Origin: Postechiella marina
GTDB taxonomy: Bacteria > Bacteroidota > Bacteroidia > Flavobacteriales > Flavobacteriaceae
DNA: 64,000 nt
Assembly: GCF_039538365.1 (NCBI RefSeq)
Contig: NZ_BAABCA010000004.1
Location: 62,001-126,000, forward strand
Direction: 5' to 3'
The position numbers and the translations under genes were made by a program. Of the stretch, positions 16,928-25,795 are shown piece after piece (positions within the stretch are counted from its first letter, which is position 1; each line of letters opens with the position of its first letter). The notes beneath the pieces are model-generated. The model was not told where the DNA came from. It saw only the letters and a program-made list of their open reading frames with translations, and ran no database searches.

Positions 16928-17734
16928 TTACTCTTGAGCAGCTTTTTCTTTTAATAATTTCTTTTGGTATTTTCCTTGAACTACATCTACAATAACCAAA
17001 ACAGCTAGAACAAAATAAAAAGTTGTTTTACTCATTGGCACAATATGGTTTCCAAATAATTCTAAATGTGCTAAATGCCCTCCTTCTGTAACCAACATAA
17101 TACCAACAATAAAAAGGATAAATAAGCCTAACACTTCGTACATTCTATTTTTAGCTAAGAACGTCGAGATTTTATCGGCTAATAAAAGCATTAATAAGCC
17201 ACTAGCAACAATAGCAATAGCCATAATAATAAATGCAGTGGTAGAGTTTTCTATATCACTTGTTAGCCCAATTGCTGCTAAAATAGAATCAAAAGAAAAC
17301 ACTAAATTCATTATAACAATACTTGTAATAACTGCATTAGAGCTTTTACCTCGTTTACCATCTCCTCCTTCTAGATCATGATTTAAGTCGGTAGTGCCTA
17401 TCATATGCCATATCTCTTTTATGGCTGTATAAATAATAAATCCGCCACCAGCTAATACAATTATACTATGCCCATTAAAAGCAAAATGTACAATATCTTT
17501 TATACCTCCACTTAAAAACGCAAATGGTTCTTGAAAAAAGCCTATTATAGACACCAACACAAAAAGCAATACAATTCTTAAAACAATAGCTATTAATATA
17601 CCTACTTTTCTAACTCTTTTTTGATCTGTTACAGGAGCTTTTTTACTCTCTAAAGAAATATATAATAAGTTATCGAAGCCCAAAACTGCTTGCAAAAGCA
17701 CTAACATTAATAATGTAAAAATATTTTCTAACAT
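16928..17734 (-). CDS. TerC family integral membrane protein
   Basis: The 268-residue membrane protein has the paired motifs of TerC/Alx proteins, LGFDNLLYISL near the N-terminus and VFSFDSILAAIGL in the middle, with about 7 helices and a cytoplasmic loop (about residues 115-132). TerC/Alx proteins are linked to tellurite resistance and to manganese export or metalation of secreted proteins. Which of these applies is unknown here. It lies 8 bases downstream of pssA. Confidence 0.88.
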   Translation of the reverse strand: MLENIFTLLMLVLLQAVLGFDNLLYISLESKKAPVTDQKRVRKVGILIAIVLRIVLLFVLVSIIGFFQEPFAFLSGGIKDIVHFAFNGHSIIVLAGGGFIIYTAIKEIWHMIGTTDLNHDLEGGDGKRGKSSNAVITSIVIMNLVFSFDSILAAIGLTSDIENSTTAFIIMAIAIVASGLLMLLLADKISTFLAKNRMYEVLGLFILFIVGIMLVTEGGHLAHLELFGNHIVPMSKTTFYFVLAVLVIVDVVQGKYQKKLLKEKAAQE

Positions 17735-17742
17735 TGCTTTTT

Positions 17743-18492
17743 TTATTTAGATGTTAAATTGTCTAATATAGACATGATTATATAAAGTAAAATAATAACA
17801 GGAATTGATGCGAATTGCAATACTACTAAAAGTACAACACATAACAGAATAAAAATGTAACGAACCACATTATCTTTAAAACCATAGTTTTTAAATTTTA
17901 AAGCAAATAATTTAACATCTGAGTTTAAAATGTAGCAACTAACTAAAGTTAAAACAATTAAAAACCATTTATTTAAAATAATGGCATTAATAAAATCGTT
18001 GTTTTGAAACTCCATTATTAACGGAAGCGACATAATTAACAACGTATTTGCAGGCGTTGGCAACCCTTTAAAAAACGATTGCTGCTCTGTATCTATATTA
18101 AATTTAGCTAATCTATAAGCAGAAGCTAAAGTTATTGCAAACCCTAAAAAAGGTAAAAAACCTGCATCTGTAATTTGAGAAAAAACCGAGTTTACCAAAC
18201 TATCTGTGGCGCTATTACTCCAACTAGAATTGGTTAATTCTAATAACTTAAACATTACAATTCCAGGAACAAGTCCGCTAGTAACCATATCTGCTAAAGA
18301 GTCTAACTGCAAGCCCAACTCGCCTTGAACGTTAAATTTACGAGCAAAGAAACCATCAAAAAAATCAAAGAATATACCTAAAAAAACAAATATAGCAGCA
18401 AAAACAAAATTAGTATGCACTGCAAAAACAACCGCTACACAACCGCAAAATAGATTTGTTAGCGTTAAAGCGTTAGGAATATATTTTTTCAT
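17743..18492 (-). CDS. pssA: CDP-diacylglycerol-serine O-phosphatidyltransferase
   Basis: Makes phosphatidylserine, precursor of phosphatidylethanolamine. The complete CDP-alcohol phosphatidyltransferase motif D-G-x2-A-R-x8-G-x3-D-x3-D is present in DGFFARKFNVQGELG and LQLDSLAD (about residues 46-68). The 249-residue protein has several membrane helices, making it the membrane-embedded (Bacillus-type) enzyme. First gene of a leftward group pssA - terC-like - LURP-one-like; divergent from the PorV-like gene. Confidence 0.93.
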   Translation of the reverse strand: MKKYIPNALTLTNLFCGCVAVVFAVHTNFVFAAIFVFLGIFFDFFDGFFARKFNVQGELGLQLDSLADMVTSGLVPGIVMFKLLELTNSSWSNSATDSLVNSVFSQITDAGFLPFLGFAITLASAYRLAKFNIDTEQQSFFKGLPTPANTLLIMSLPLIMEFQNNDFINAIILNKWFLIVLTLVSCYILNSDVKLFALKFKNYGFKDNVVRYIFILLCVVLLVVLQFASIPVIILLYIIMSILDNLTSK

Positions 18493-18639
18493 AAATTAAT
18501 TTTCTGCTTGTAAAAATAGCAAACAATTTTCGTCTAAAACAATATCTGTAATAAATTCAAGTTTATAGTTAAAATATTATAACGTTAAATAACTTAAACA
18601 GGAAGTTTCAATCTTTAATTCTATGATTAAATTGGTATT

Positions 18640-19737
18640 ATGTGCATCTTTGTAAAAAAATTGCGATTGAAAGCTTACTTTACTTCTTTTTTATGCATCA
18701 TCTCGTTTACCCTTTTTGGACAATCCGTTAGAAAATATTCAAACGAATTTATGAACATTGGAGTAGACGCAGCAGCTCTAGGAATGAGCAGTGCTGTTAC
18801 AGCGCATACAAGCGATGTAAACTCTGGATATTGGAATCCTGCAGGATTACTTGCTTTAGAAGACAATCAGCTATCATTAATGCACTCTAGTTATTTTGCT
18901 AACATAGCTAGTTATGACTATGCAGCTTTTGCCATGCCCTTGGATAACAGAAGTGCTGTTGGCATTTCTTTAATTAGATTTGCTGTTGATGATATTTTAA
19001 ACACCACTCAGCTTATTGATGCGCAAGGCAATATTAATTACGATAGAATTAGTTTGTTTTCTACTGCAGATTATGGTTTAACATTTTCGTACGCACGAAG
19101 CTTACCCGTTCAAGGCCTTAACTATGGTGTTAATGCTAAAGTAATTAGAAGAATAATAGGAGACTTTGCAACTTCTTGGGGTTTTGGACTAGACCTTGGT
19201 ATACAGTTTGAGACCGAAAACAACTGGAAATTTGGGGTTATGGCTCGCGATATTACTACCACATATAACGCTTGGGCTATAGACGAAGAACAATTTGAAA
19301 CCATTAAAGATGCGGTTGAAGGACAAAACCAAGAACTACCAGAAACTACAGAAATTACTATTCCTAAACTACAAATTGGTGTATCTAAACTAGTAGATTT
19401 TAATTATGATTACACACTTTTAACCTCTGTTAATTTAAACGTGCGCTTTGAAGAAAACAACGATATTATTTCGTCTTCTTTTGCGAGTGTAAACCCTGCA
19501 CTAGGTTTTGAGTTTGGATACGTAGACATGGTATATTTAAGAGCAGGAATGGGCAACTTTCAAAACGAATTACAAATAGATAATACAGAACAATTAAGTT
19601 TTCAGCCTAGTTTTGGTTTAGGCTTTAAGTATAATGGTATTCAAATAGATTATGCCTTTACAGATATTGGAGATCAAAGTGTGGCTTTATATTCCAACGT
19701 TTTTTCATTAAAACTCGATTTTAGTATTTTTAGATAA
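18640..19737 (+). CDS. PorV/PorQ-family outer-membrane protein (PorV2-like)
   Basis: A signal peptide (hydrophobic stretch ending ...LFGQS) is followed by the family start EFMNIGVDAAALGMSSAV, then SGYWNPAGLLALEDNQ, and repeated amphipathic strands ending in F, as expected of a FadL-like outer-membrane barrel of 365 residues. PorV and PorQ act in the type IX secretion system; this one resembles the accessory paralogue often called PorV2. The first seven residues are uncertain: the ATG at 18640 may be upstream of the true start (TTG at 18661). It is 15 bases upstream of the DUF4105 gene, likely its operon partner. Confidence 0.82.
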   Translation: MCIFVKKLRLKAYFTSFLCIISFTLFGQSVRKYSNEFMNIGVDAAALGMSSAVTAHTSDVNSGYWNPAGLLALEDNQLSLMHSSYFANIASYDYAAFAMPLDNRSAVGISLIRFAVDDILNTTQLIDAQGNINYDRISLFSTADYGLTFSYARSLPVQGLNYGVNAKVIRRIIGDFATSWGFGLDLGIQFETENNWKFGVMARDITTTYNAWAIDEEQFETIKDAVEGQNQELPETTEITIPKLQIGVSKLVDFNYDYTLLTSVNLNVRFEENNDIISSSFASVNPALGFEFGYVDMVYLRAGMGNFQNELQIDNTEQLSFQPSFGLGFKYNGIQIDYAFTDIGDQSVALYSNVFSLKLDFSIFR

Positions 19738-19752
19738 CCTTAATTTTTTGTT

Positions 19753-20940
19753 ATGCTTAAAAAATATTTTTTTATAATTTTTATTACTTTTTTATCGATT
19801 GCATCGGCACAACAAAACAAATTATCTAGCAAAGCAGAAATTAGCGTACTAACTATTGGCCCAGGAACCTCTTTAAATGATGCCTTTGGACATAATGCCT
19901 TTAGAATAAAAGACCCTAGTACTAATTTTGATAAAACATTTGACTATGGTCGATTCGATTTTAATGCACCTAATTTTTATTTAAACTTTGCACGAGGTAA
20001 GCTAGATTATGCTTTAGGCACTAGCAATTTTTATGATTTTTTAAGGTTTTACACGCATCAAAACAGGTCTATTAAAGAGCAGGTTTTAAATTTGTCTCTT
20101 GATGAAAAACAAAAGCTTTTTAACTTCTTACTTAATAATTACAAACCAGAAAACAGAAACTATTTATACGAATTCTTTTTTGATAATTGCGCTACAAAAA
20201 TTAGAGATGTCTCTCAAATAGCACTTAACAATAACATTAATTTTAAGCCCCCTGAAGGCTTTAAAAATAAAAAATTTAGAGCACTTATACATGGCAATCT
20301 TAATCGTAACTCTTGGGGGTCTTTTGGAATTGACCTAGCATTAGGTTCTGTTATAGACAGAAAAGCTACTGCAAAAGAACATATGTTTTTGCCTAAATAC
20401 ATATTTAACTTCTTTGAAAACGCTACAATTAACAATTCTGGAGACCAACTTGTAAAACAAACACATGTTTTAAATAAGGAAAAGAAAAATATTAAGTCTC
20501 ATAATTTTTTGACTAGTCCATTAATGGTTTTAGGCATTATAGGATTAATTATAATATACATTACCTATTCCGATTTAAAAAAGAATAAGCAAACGGTTTG
20601 GTTAGATACTACGCTATTTATTATTACCGGACTTATTGGTATCGTTATTTTATTACTATGGTTTGCTACAGACCACTCTGGAACCCATAATAACTATAAT
20701 TTACTTTGGGCTTTTGCACCTAATATTTTAGTTATTGGCCAATTATTTAAGAAAACAACTAAACTATGGTTTATTAAGTATCTTAAATTTTTAGTTATTC
20801 TTTTATGCTTGCTAACCTTGCATTGGTTAATTGGAGTGCAAATATATGCTATAGGTTTAATACCGCTACTTATAGCCCTATTTTTACGCTATATATTCCT
20901 TATAATTTATTTTAGCAAAAGACAAAAACAAGAGGCTTAA
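19753..20940 (+). CDS. DUF4105 membrane protein (Lnb N-terminal-like domain)
   Basis: A signal sequence (MLKKYFFIIFITFLSIASA) is followed by a periplasmic DUF4105 domain (about residues 25-240) and about five C-terminal membrane helices (255-390). The two invariant patches of DUF4105, FGHNAFRI and FFDNCATKIRDV, provide a His and a Cys that could form a papain-like catalytic pair; this is inference from family knowledge. The substrate is unknown. It follows the PorV-like gene by 15 bases. Its stop is only 4 bases from the stop of the converging polysaccharide operon. Confidence 0.8.
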   Translation: MLKKYFFIIFITFLSIASAQQNKLSSKAEISVLTIGPGTSLNDAFGHNAFRIKDPSTNFDKTFDYGRFDFNAPNFYLNFARGKLDYALGTSNFYDFLRFYTHQNRSIKEQVLNLSLDEKQKLFNFLLNNYKPENRNYLYEFFFDNCATKIRDVSQIALNNNINFKPPEGFKNKKFRALIHGNLNRNSWGSFGIDLALGSVIDRKATAKEHMFLPKYIFNFFENATINNSGDQLVKQTHVLNKEKKNIKSHNFLTSPLMVLGIIGLIIIYITYSDLKKNKQTVWLDTTLFIITGLIGIVILLLWFATDHSGTHNNYNLLWAFAPNILVIGQLFKKTTKLWFIKYLKFLVILLCLLTLHWLIGVQIYAIGLIPLLIALFLRYIFLIIYFSKRQKQEA

Positions 20941-20944
20941 CAGT

Positions 20945-22342
20945 CTATTGCCCTCTAAAAAAAATCATAGTACTTATTGTTTTTATTATAATATTAACAT
21001 CTAGAAAAAAACTACGATGCTTAATATAATAAAAATCATATTGAAGTTTAAGCAAGCTATCGTCTATAGAAGAACCATACCTAGTATTTACTTGAGCCCA
21101 ACCCGTTAACCCTGGCTTAACTATATGTCTGGTTTCGTAAAATGGCAATACTTGAGACAATTCTCGAACAAAATGTGGTCGTTCTGGTCTGGGTCCAATT
21201 AAACTCATTTCTCCTTTTAAAATATTAATAAACTGAGGAAACTCGTCTAACCTTGTGTTTCTCATAAACTTACCAAATGGTGTTATTCTTTTATCATTTT
21301 TCTTTGCCCATACTGCGCCATTTTTTTCGGCATTATGCACCATCGTTCTGTATTTAATAATATTAAAAATATTACCGTTTTTACCAATACGCTCTTGCTT
21401 ATAAATAAGACTCCCTCTATTACCTATTAAATTTCCTAAAAGAATAAAAGGCAAAATAGCAAAACCAACAAGAAGTCCGAATATAGAAAGCACAATATCG
21501 AAAAAACGATGAAAAAACAAATACATTTTATTATGATTGCTTCTACTAAAAGGAAAGTATTTGTAAAAGTCTTTACCAACAAACTGAACCGGAACACGAT
21601 AAGTCATTTCTTCATATACCTGTGTGTACTCTTTTATAGAAAATCCACCCTCTAATAAAGTAATTAAATCTCGATAAATTTCTGAAGTTATGTTTTCTGA
21701 TTTATAACTCGCTATTACAATTTCTGATATGTGTTTTTCTTTAATTACCTCGTATATCTCCTTTGGGCTGTACTCAACTACATTCTTAATATTAAGCCTT
21801 ACCCTATTTTCTTTATTTACTTCACAATTAATAAAGCCCACTATTTTATAATTTGGATCAGCATAATTAAAAGCTTTTATTATTGCTTCAATATTAGAAA
21901 TTTCTCCTATTACTAAAACCTTTTTAAAAAACCTTGGAGATACAATTAGCAATAGATATGCCCAACGCCAAATAAGTAAAGCGGTAAGAATAGAGACATA
22001 AAAATATAATATTTGCAGTCTATTATCTGGTAAAACTGGAGTAAAAAATGGTGTTAAAAAATAAAACAAGACAGTAATAGACACTGTTAAAACAATATTA
22101 GCAGACACCTTTTCTATTCTGCTAGAACTCTGTAAATCGTACAATTCGAAAATAGTTCCGAAAACAGATATATATACTACTAAAACAAATATCCATCTCC
22201 AATTTTCATCGTTAATTGTAAAATAATTAAAATCGAAACAAGAACTTACTATATATAAAACAGTAAGTACTGAAACAATATCAAAGACACGCAATAATAT
22301 CCGTCTTTCAGAAATATTAAAATGAACACCTTTTTTTGACAT
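20945..22342 (-). CDS. Polyprenyl-phosphate sugar-1-phosphate transferase (WcaJ/PssY type)
   Basis: Starts glycan synthesis by moving a sugar-1-phosphate to undecaprenyl phosphate at the inner membrane. Of 465 residues the first half has four to five membrane helices and a soluble CoA-binding-like domain; the last ~195 residues are the bacterial sugar transferase domain: KYRTM, RLDEFPQ with the catalytic Asp-Glu, SLIGPRPE and KPGLTGWAQV. The donor is probably UDP-glucose or UDP-galactose by homology to the long (five-helix) group, not proven. It is the last gene of the leftward glycan locus, 57 bases after the preceding GT4 gene. Confidence 0.92.
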   Translation of the reverse strand: MSKKGVHFNISERRILLRVFDIVSVLTVLYIVSSCFDFNYFTINDENWRWIFVLVVYISVFGTIFELYDLQSSSRIEKVSANIVLTVSITVLFYFLTPFFTPVLPDNRLQILYFYVSILTALLIWRWAYLLLIVSPRFFKKVLVIGEISNIEAIIKAFNYADPNYKIVGFINCEVNKENRVRLNIKNVVEYSPKEIYEVIKEKHISEIVIASYKSENITSEIYRDLITLLEGGFSIKEYTQVYEEMTYRVPVQFVGKDFYKYFPFSRSNHNKMYLFFHRFFDIVLSIFGLLVGFAILPFILLGNLIGNRGSLIYKQERIGKNGNIFNIIKYRTMVHNAEKNGAVWAKKNDKRITPFGKFMRNTRLDEFPQFINILKGEMSLIGPRPERPHFVRELSQVLPFYETRHIVKPGLTGWAQVNTRYGSSIDDSLLKLQYDFYYIKHRSFFLDVNIIIKTISTMIFFRGQ

Positions 22343-22399
22343 ATAAAACGAATAATTTGAGAGGGGATAAAGATACTAAGTAATTTTGATTGTGTGCTA

Positions 22400-23410
22400 T
22401 TATTGCAGTATTGCTTTCCATTTTATTCTAATACATTCCCAATCAAACTTTTCTGATTTTTTTCTAGCATTTTCAACCATTTTTAAAGTTTTGTTTGGTT
22501 GAGATATTACACTTTTAATAGCATTTACAAAAACTTTGGCATTATTAGGTTCTACTAATACACCTTCTTTTTCGTTCTCTACTAAAAACTGAAGACCTCC
22601 AACATTAGTACTAACAATTGGCAAGCCTAAAGCCATAGCCTCAATAACACTTACTGGTGTGTTATCAAAATTTGTGGTGTTTATAAATAAGTTATAAGAA
22701 TTAGACAATGCAATCCATTCATCTTTACTTAATTTACCTGTAAATGTTACATCAAGATTTAAAGATTTTGCATAGGCTTGGGTTGTAAGTAAACTACCAT
22801 CGTTATCTGGACCAACCATACACAAGCTAGCAGTATAGCCTTGTTTTTGTAATTGGCCTAAAATGTCTACAGCTAATTTAGGATTATATAGTTTTGAAAA
22901 CGAACGTACCCAAAGTAAGCGGATTGTATCCATTGCTCTCTTATTAAAAGGATAGTTTGAAATAGTAATACTGTTAGGAATAACTTTCACATTATCATAT
23001 CCAAAAGCCTGAAAGGAAGATTTAAGATATTCTGAAGGCGAACAATTGATATAAGCTTTTCCAAACAACTTCTGGCTTAATTTAGGGTTTTGTTTTAAAC
23101 GCTTAGGTAAATTTCCACCATGTAAAATTGGAATGTATTTTAAATTAAAAAACTGACATAACACACTAACAGCGTAAGCGTAATAAAAATTTAAAGTACT
23201 ATAAGTATCTATAAGTACATAGTCTATTGTTTTGCGATGCTTAAAAACCGTCCACAACATATCTACAAATCTAAATACTATGTTTTTATAACTAGAAGCA
23301 TAAGTCACATTATAACCAGAGGTCTCCAGACCTTTGCCTAAAGCATCAATAGTAGTTATAGTTTTATTGTGCTTTGTTAATTTGTTTCCTATGTAAACTA
23401 GGTGTGTCAT
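22400..23410 (-). CDS. Glycosyltransferase, GT4 type
   Basis: GT-B-fold retaining transferase of 336 residues. The N-terminal acceptor half contains VLIDTYSTLNFYYAYA and PILHGGNLP; the C-terminal donor half has IRLLWVRSFSKLYNP and the nucleotide-binding PVSVIEAMALGLPIVSTNVG. The position eight residues before the conserved Glu is Asp instead of the usual Glu. Its 5' end overlaps the O-antigen-ligase-like gene by 47 bases, which is large for this locus but both starts look natural. Sugar specificity is not predictable. Confidence 0.87.
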   Translation of the reverse strand: MTHLVYIGNKLTKHNKTITTIDALGKGLETSGYNVTYASSYKNIVFRFVDMLWTVFKHRKTIDYVLIDTYSTLNFYYAYAVSVLCQFFNLKYIPILHGGNLPKRLKQNPKLSQKLFGKAYINCSPSEYLKSSFQAFGYDNVKVIPNSITISNYPFNKRAMDTIRLLWVRSFSKLYNPKLAVDILGQLQKQGYTASLCMVGPDNDGSLLTTQAYAKSLNLDVTFTGKLSKDEWIALSNSYNLFINTTNFDNTPVSVIEAMALGLPIVSTNVGGLQFLVENEKEGVLVEPNNAKVFVNAIKSVISQPNKTLKMVENARKKSEKFDWECIRIKWKAILQ

Positions 23411-24731
23411 CTATGATGTGTAATAAACTTAATGCATAAATAAAAGCTGGTGCAGCAATACGCATTGCTGAGTGATTAATAGTTAGTAGCCAAAATAAAT
23501 AAAAGGAAAAAAATAAGACATTACTACGATTTCCTAATCTAAAAAATAAAGGCACTAACAACAAAATAGTAAAAGCAATTACACCAAGTAATCCATGCTC
23601 TGCAATAATACGACTCATTTCGTTATGAGATGCAGCATGAATACCAGTTTTCTGGAAACGTAAATCTTTTACGCGCCCTACTCCTACTCCTAAAAAAGGA
23701 TTTTCTAAAAACTCATCAAACTCTGCTAAAAACAATTCACTACGCCCTGTAGTCACATCACTCTTCTCAATACCCATGGCGTTTTGGTTAGCATAACGTT
23801 TTTCAATCAATCCATTGGTTTGACTTGCAGAAATTATCCAAGTTGCAATTCCAATAACAGTGAAACCTAATAACGAAAATAATAGATTCCTTTTTTGTTT
23901 ACTGTTTGTACGACTGTACAAAATAATTACAAAAGCAACAATCATTATAATAGCTGTTAGTACGCCTCCACGACTAAAAGTAACAATAGCTCTAAACGCA
24001 AAAAGAAGAATTAATAACAAATCTAAGTATCGCAACCATTTTGCTTTACTAAAATAAAAAAAACGAACCGTCATTATAAAAAAACCAAGACCTAACACTG
24101 TAGACATTTGGTTAGGCCCAAAACCACCTGAGGCAGCAAAATTAGAGCCTGTACTATTAGATATAGCTGCAACATTAGGATTGTATAATATAACATAAAC
24201 CAAAGTACTTACTAAAGGGTAAACAGCGTAATCAAGCACAGTTCCCAATTGCGCTTTAGTTAATTTTACTTTATAACAAAATAAAGCTGCAATACCTAAA
24301 CAAACAGGGCCACTAAGGTTAAACGCAATAGCTTTTCTTATATTTTGACCAACATCTAATAAATATAAGGAAACATAAATACTTGGAACTAAAAATAAAA
24401 TGTATAACAAATAGGTTGTCGCCTTTCTATTAAACCCATTATAAAACAAGCCTAGAACAGAAAATAAGGTAACCAAATACTTGCTAGCCTCATAAAAAGG
24501 GCCACTATTAGTCATTCTTAAAATAACTTCAGCTCCAACTATATAAGCACAAGCACTTACTATTTGAAAACTTTTAAACTGAGGTTTAATCGATATAGTT
24601 TTTATAAGAAAATAACAAACTATTCCATAAAAATAGAAATGACCTAAGGGTCTAAATAAATATATTATTACTCCTATAACAACATGTAAACCTAAAAGCT
24701 TTAAGTAATTATTTTGCATTAAATTTATCAC
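23364..24731 (-). CDS. O-antigen ligase / polymerase-like membrane protein
   Basis: A 455-residue protein with about 11-12 membrane helices. The large periplasmic loop carries the WaaL/Wzy domain pattern: TTGRSELFLAEFDEFLENP, FLGVGVGRVKD, HAASHNEMSRIIAEHGLLG. Such proteins either polymerise lipid-linked repeat units (Wzy) or join a glycan to lipid A or protein (ligase); sequence alone does not separate these. In a locus with an ABC exporter a ligase role is plausible. The C-terminus overlaps the start of the next GT4 gene by 47 bases; the 5' end overlaps the previous gene by 4 bases. Confidence 0.85.
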   Translation of the reverse strand: MINLMQNNYLKLLGLHVVIGVIIYLFRPLGHFYFYGIVCYFLIKTISIKPQFKSFQIVSACAYIVGAEVILRMTNSGPFYEASKYLVTLFSVLGLFYNGFNRKATTYLLYILFLVPSIYVSLYLLDVGQNIRKAIAFNLSGPVCLGIAALFCYKVKLTKAQLGTVLDYAVYPLVSTLVYVILYNPNVAAISNSTGSNFAASGGFGPNQMSTVLGLGFFIMTVRFFYFSKAKWLRYLDLLLILLFAFRAIVTFSRGGVLTAIIMIVAFVIILYSRTNSKQKRNLLFSLLGFTVIGIATWIISASQTNGLIEKRYANQNAMGIEKSDVTTGRSELFLAEFDEFLENPFLGVGVGRVKDLRFQKTGIHAASHNEMSRIIAEHGLLGVIAFTILLLVPLFFRLGNRSNVLFFSFYLFWLLTINHSAMRIAAPAFIYALSLLHIIDDTPSLHRKQINKAQ

Positions 24732-25795
24732 TGTTTATAAATTTCTAACAAACGGTTTAAGGTCGAAGATTCTGAATAATTTTCTAAAATAAAACGTCTC
24801 AATTGACTAGAATAATTTTGTCTAATATTAGTATTATTAATTAAATATTCAATTGAATTAACCATCTGTTCTGAATTATTAGATTCAATTAACAACCCGT
24901 TTTTAAAATTTGATATTATTTTTCGGCAATACCCAACATCTGTTGCAATAGTTGCTATTCCATTTAAACCATATTCTAATAATGCTATAGGTAAACCTTC
25001 TGATTTAGAAGACAAAACACCAATTTCAACTTGATTTAAAATATTAGCTATATCAGGACAACTTCCATAAAAAAATACATTTTTATTTAACTGTAGTGAT
25101 TTTATTAAATACTTTAACCTTTCTGAATAGTTATCATTGTTATTCTGACCAACTAAATGTAAAGTCCAATCCGGATGATTTTTTAATATCTTTTTAAATG
25201 ATTTTATTAAAAAAGGATGATTTTTTACAGGTCTTAGATTAGCTAAACAAATAATACGTTTGTTATCAACCCCTTTTAAAACAGTTTGTTTTATACTATA
25301 GTCTAATAACGGGTAATTATTTATATAATGAATGTGCTTTGTAAGCATTTTTTTCTTGGACCATTTTTTTAAGTCATTATTAACAACTAAAATTTTCGAA
25401 AAAAATATTGAACAAATTTGAAATATTAATATTTCTTTCCTTGGTGTATTAATTCGGTTACCGTAATGGTCATGCCAAACCAATTGCAGTTTTGGATGTA
25501 ACAATTTAACAAAGGTTGCTATAAAAAAAGAAGAGCTATGAGCATGAATTAAGTTTATATTATTCTGTTTGATAAAACGAGTTAATCTTTTAATAGCTTT
25601 AAAATCTAAAGTCTTTGTCTTGTTTAAAAACAAGTAACCAACCTGATTATTGATACTAGATTTTAGCAAACCCTCTGCTCTCGTGCTACATAAATAACTT
25701 CGTTCCACCTGACCTACTAAACCATTGGCATAATTAACAGCAACACGCTCTGCGCCTCCAGCATTTAAACTATCAATTAATTGAAGGACTCTCAT
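24728..25795 (-). CDS. Glycosyltransferase, GT4 type
   Basis: 355-residue GT-B enzyme. The start MRVLQLIDSLNAGGAERVAV is the classic GT4 glycine-rich entry. Further features are IHAHSSSFFIATFVKLLHP, IICLANLRPVKNHPFLIKSF and the donor-site SKSEGLPIALLEYGLNGIATI with E-x7-E spacing. The start codon overlaps the stop of the gene upstream (ATGA), and the end overlaps the ligase-like gene by 4 bases, so the three are coupled. Donor and acceptor sugars are unknown. Confidence 0.9.
   Translation of the reverse strand: MRVLQLIDSLNAGGAERVAVNYANGLVGQVERSYLCSTRAEGLLKSSINNQVGYLFLNKTKTLDFKAIKRLTRFIKQNNINLIHAHSSSFFIATFVKLLHPKLQLVWHDHYGNRINTPRKEILIFQICSIFFSKILVVNNDLKKWSKKKMLTKHIHYINNYPLLDYSIKQTVLKGVDNKRIICLANLRPVKNHPFLIKSFKKILKNHPDWTLHLVGQNNNDNYSERLKYLIKSLQLNKNVFFYGSCPDIANILNQVEIGVLSSKSEGLPIALLEYGLNGIATIATDVGYCRKIISNFKNGLLIESNNSEQMVNSIEYLINNTNIRQNYSSQLRRFILENYSESSTLNRLLEIYKQ

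Noticed and set aside
23364..23410. 47-base overlap of two genes as a frameshift or annotation error
   Set aside because: Both the start of the GT4 gene (MTHLVYIGNKL) and the end of the ligase-like protein look natural, so a genuine overlap is the simpler reading.
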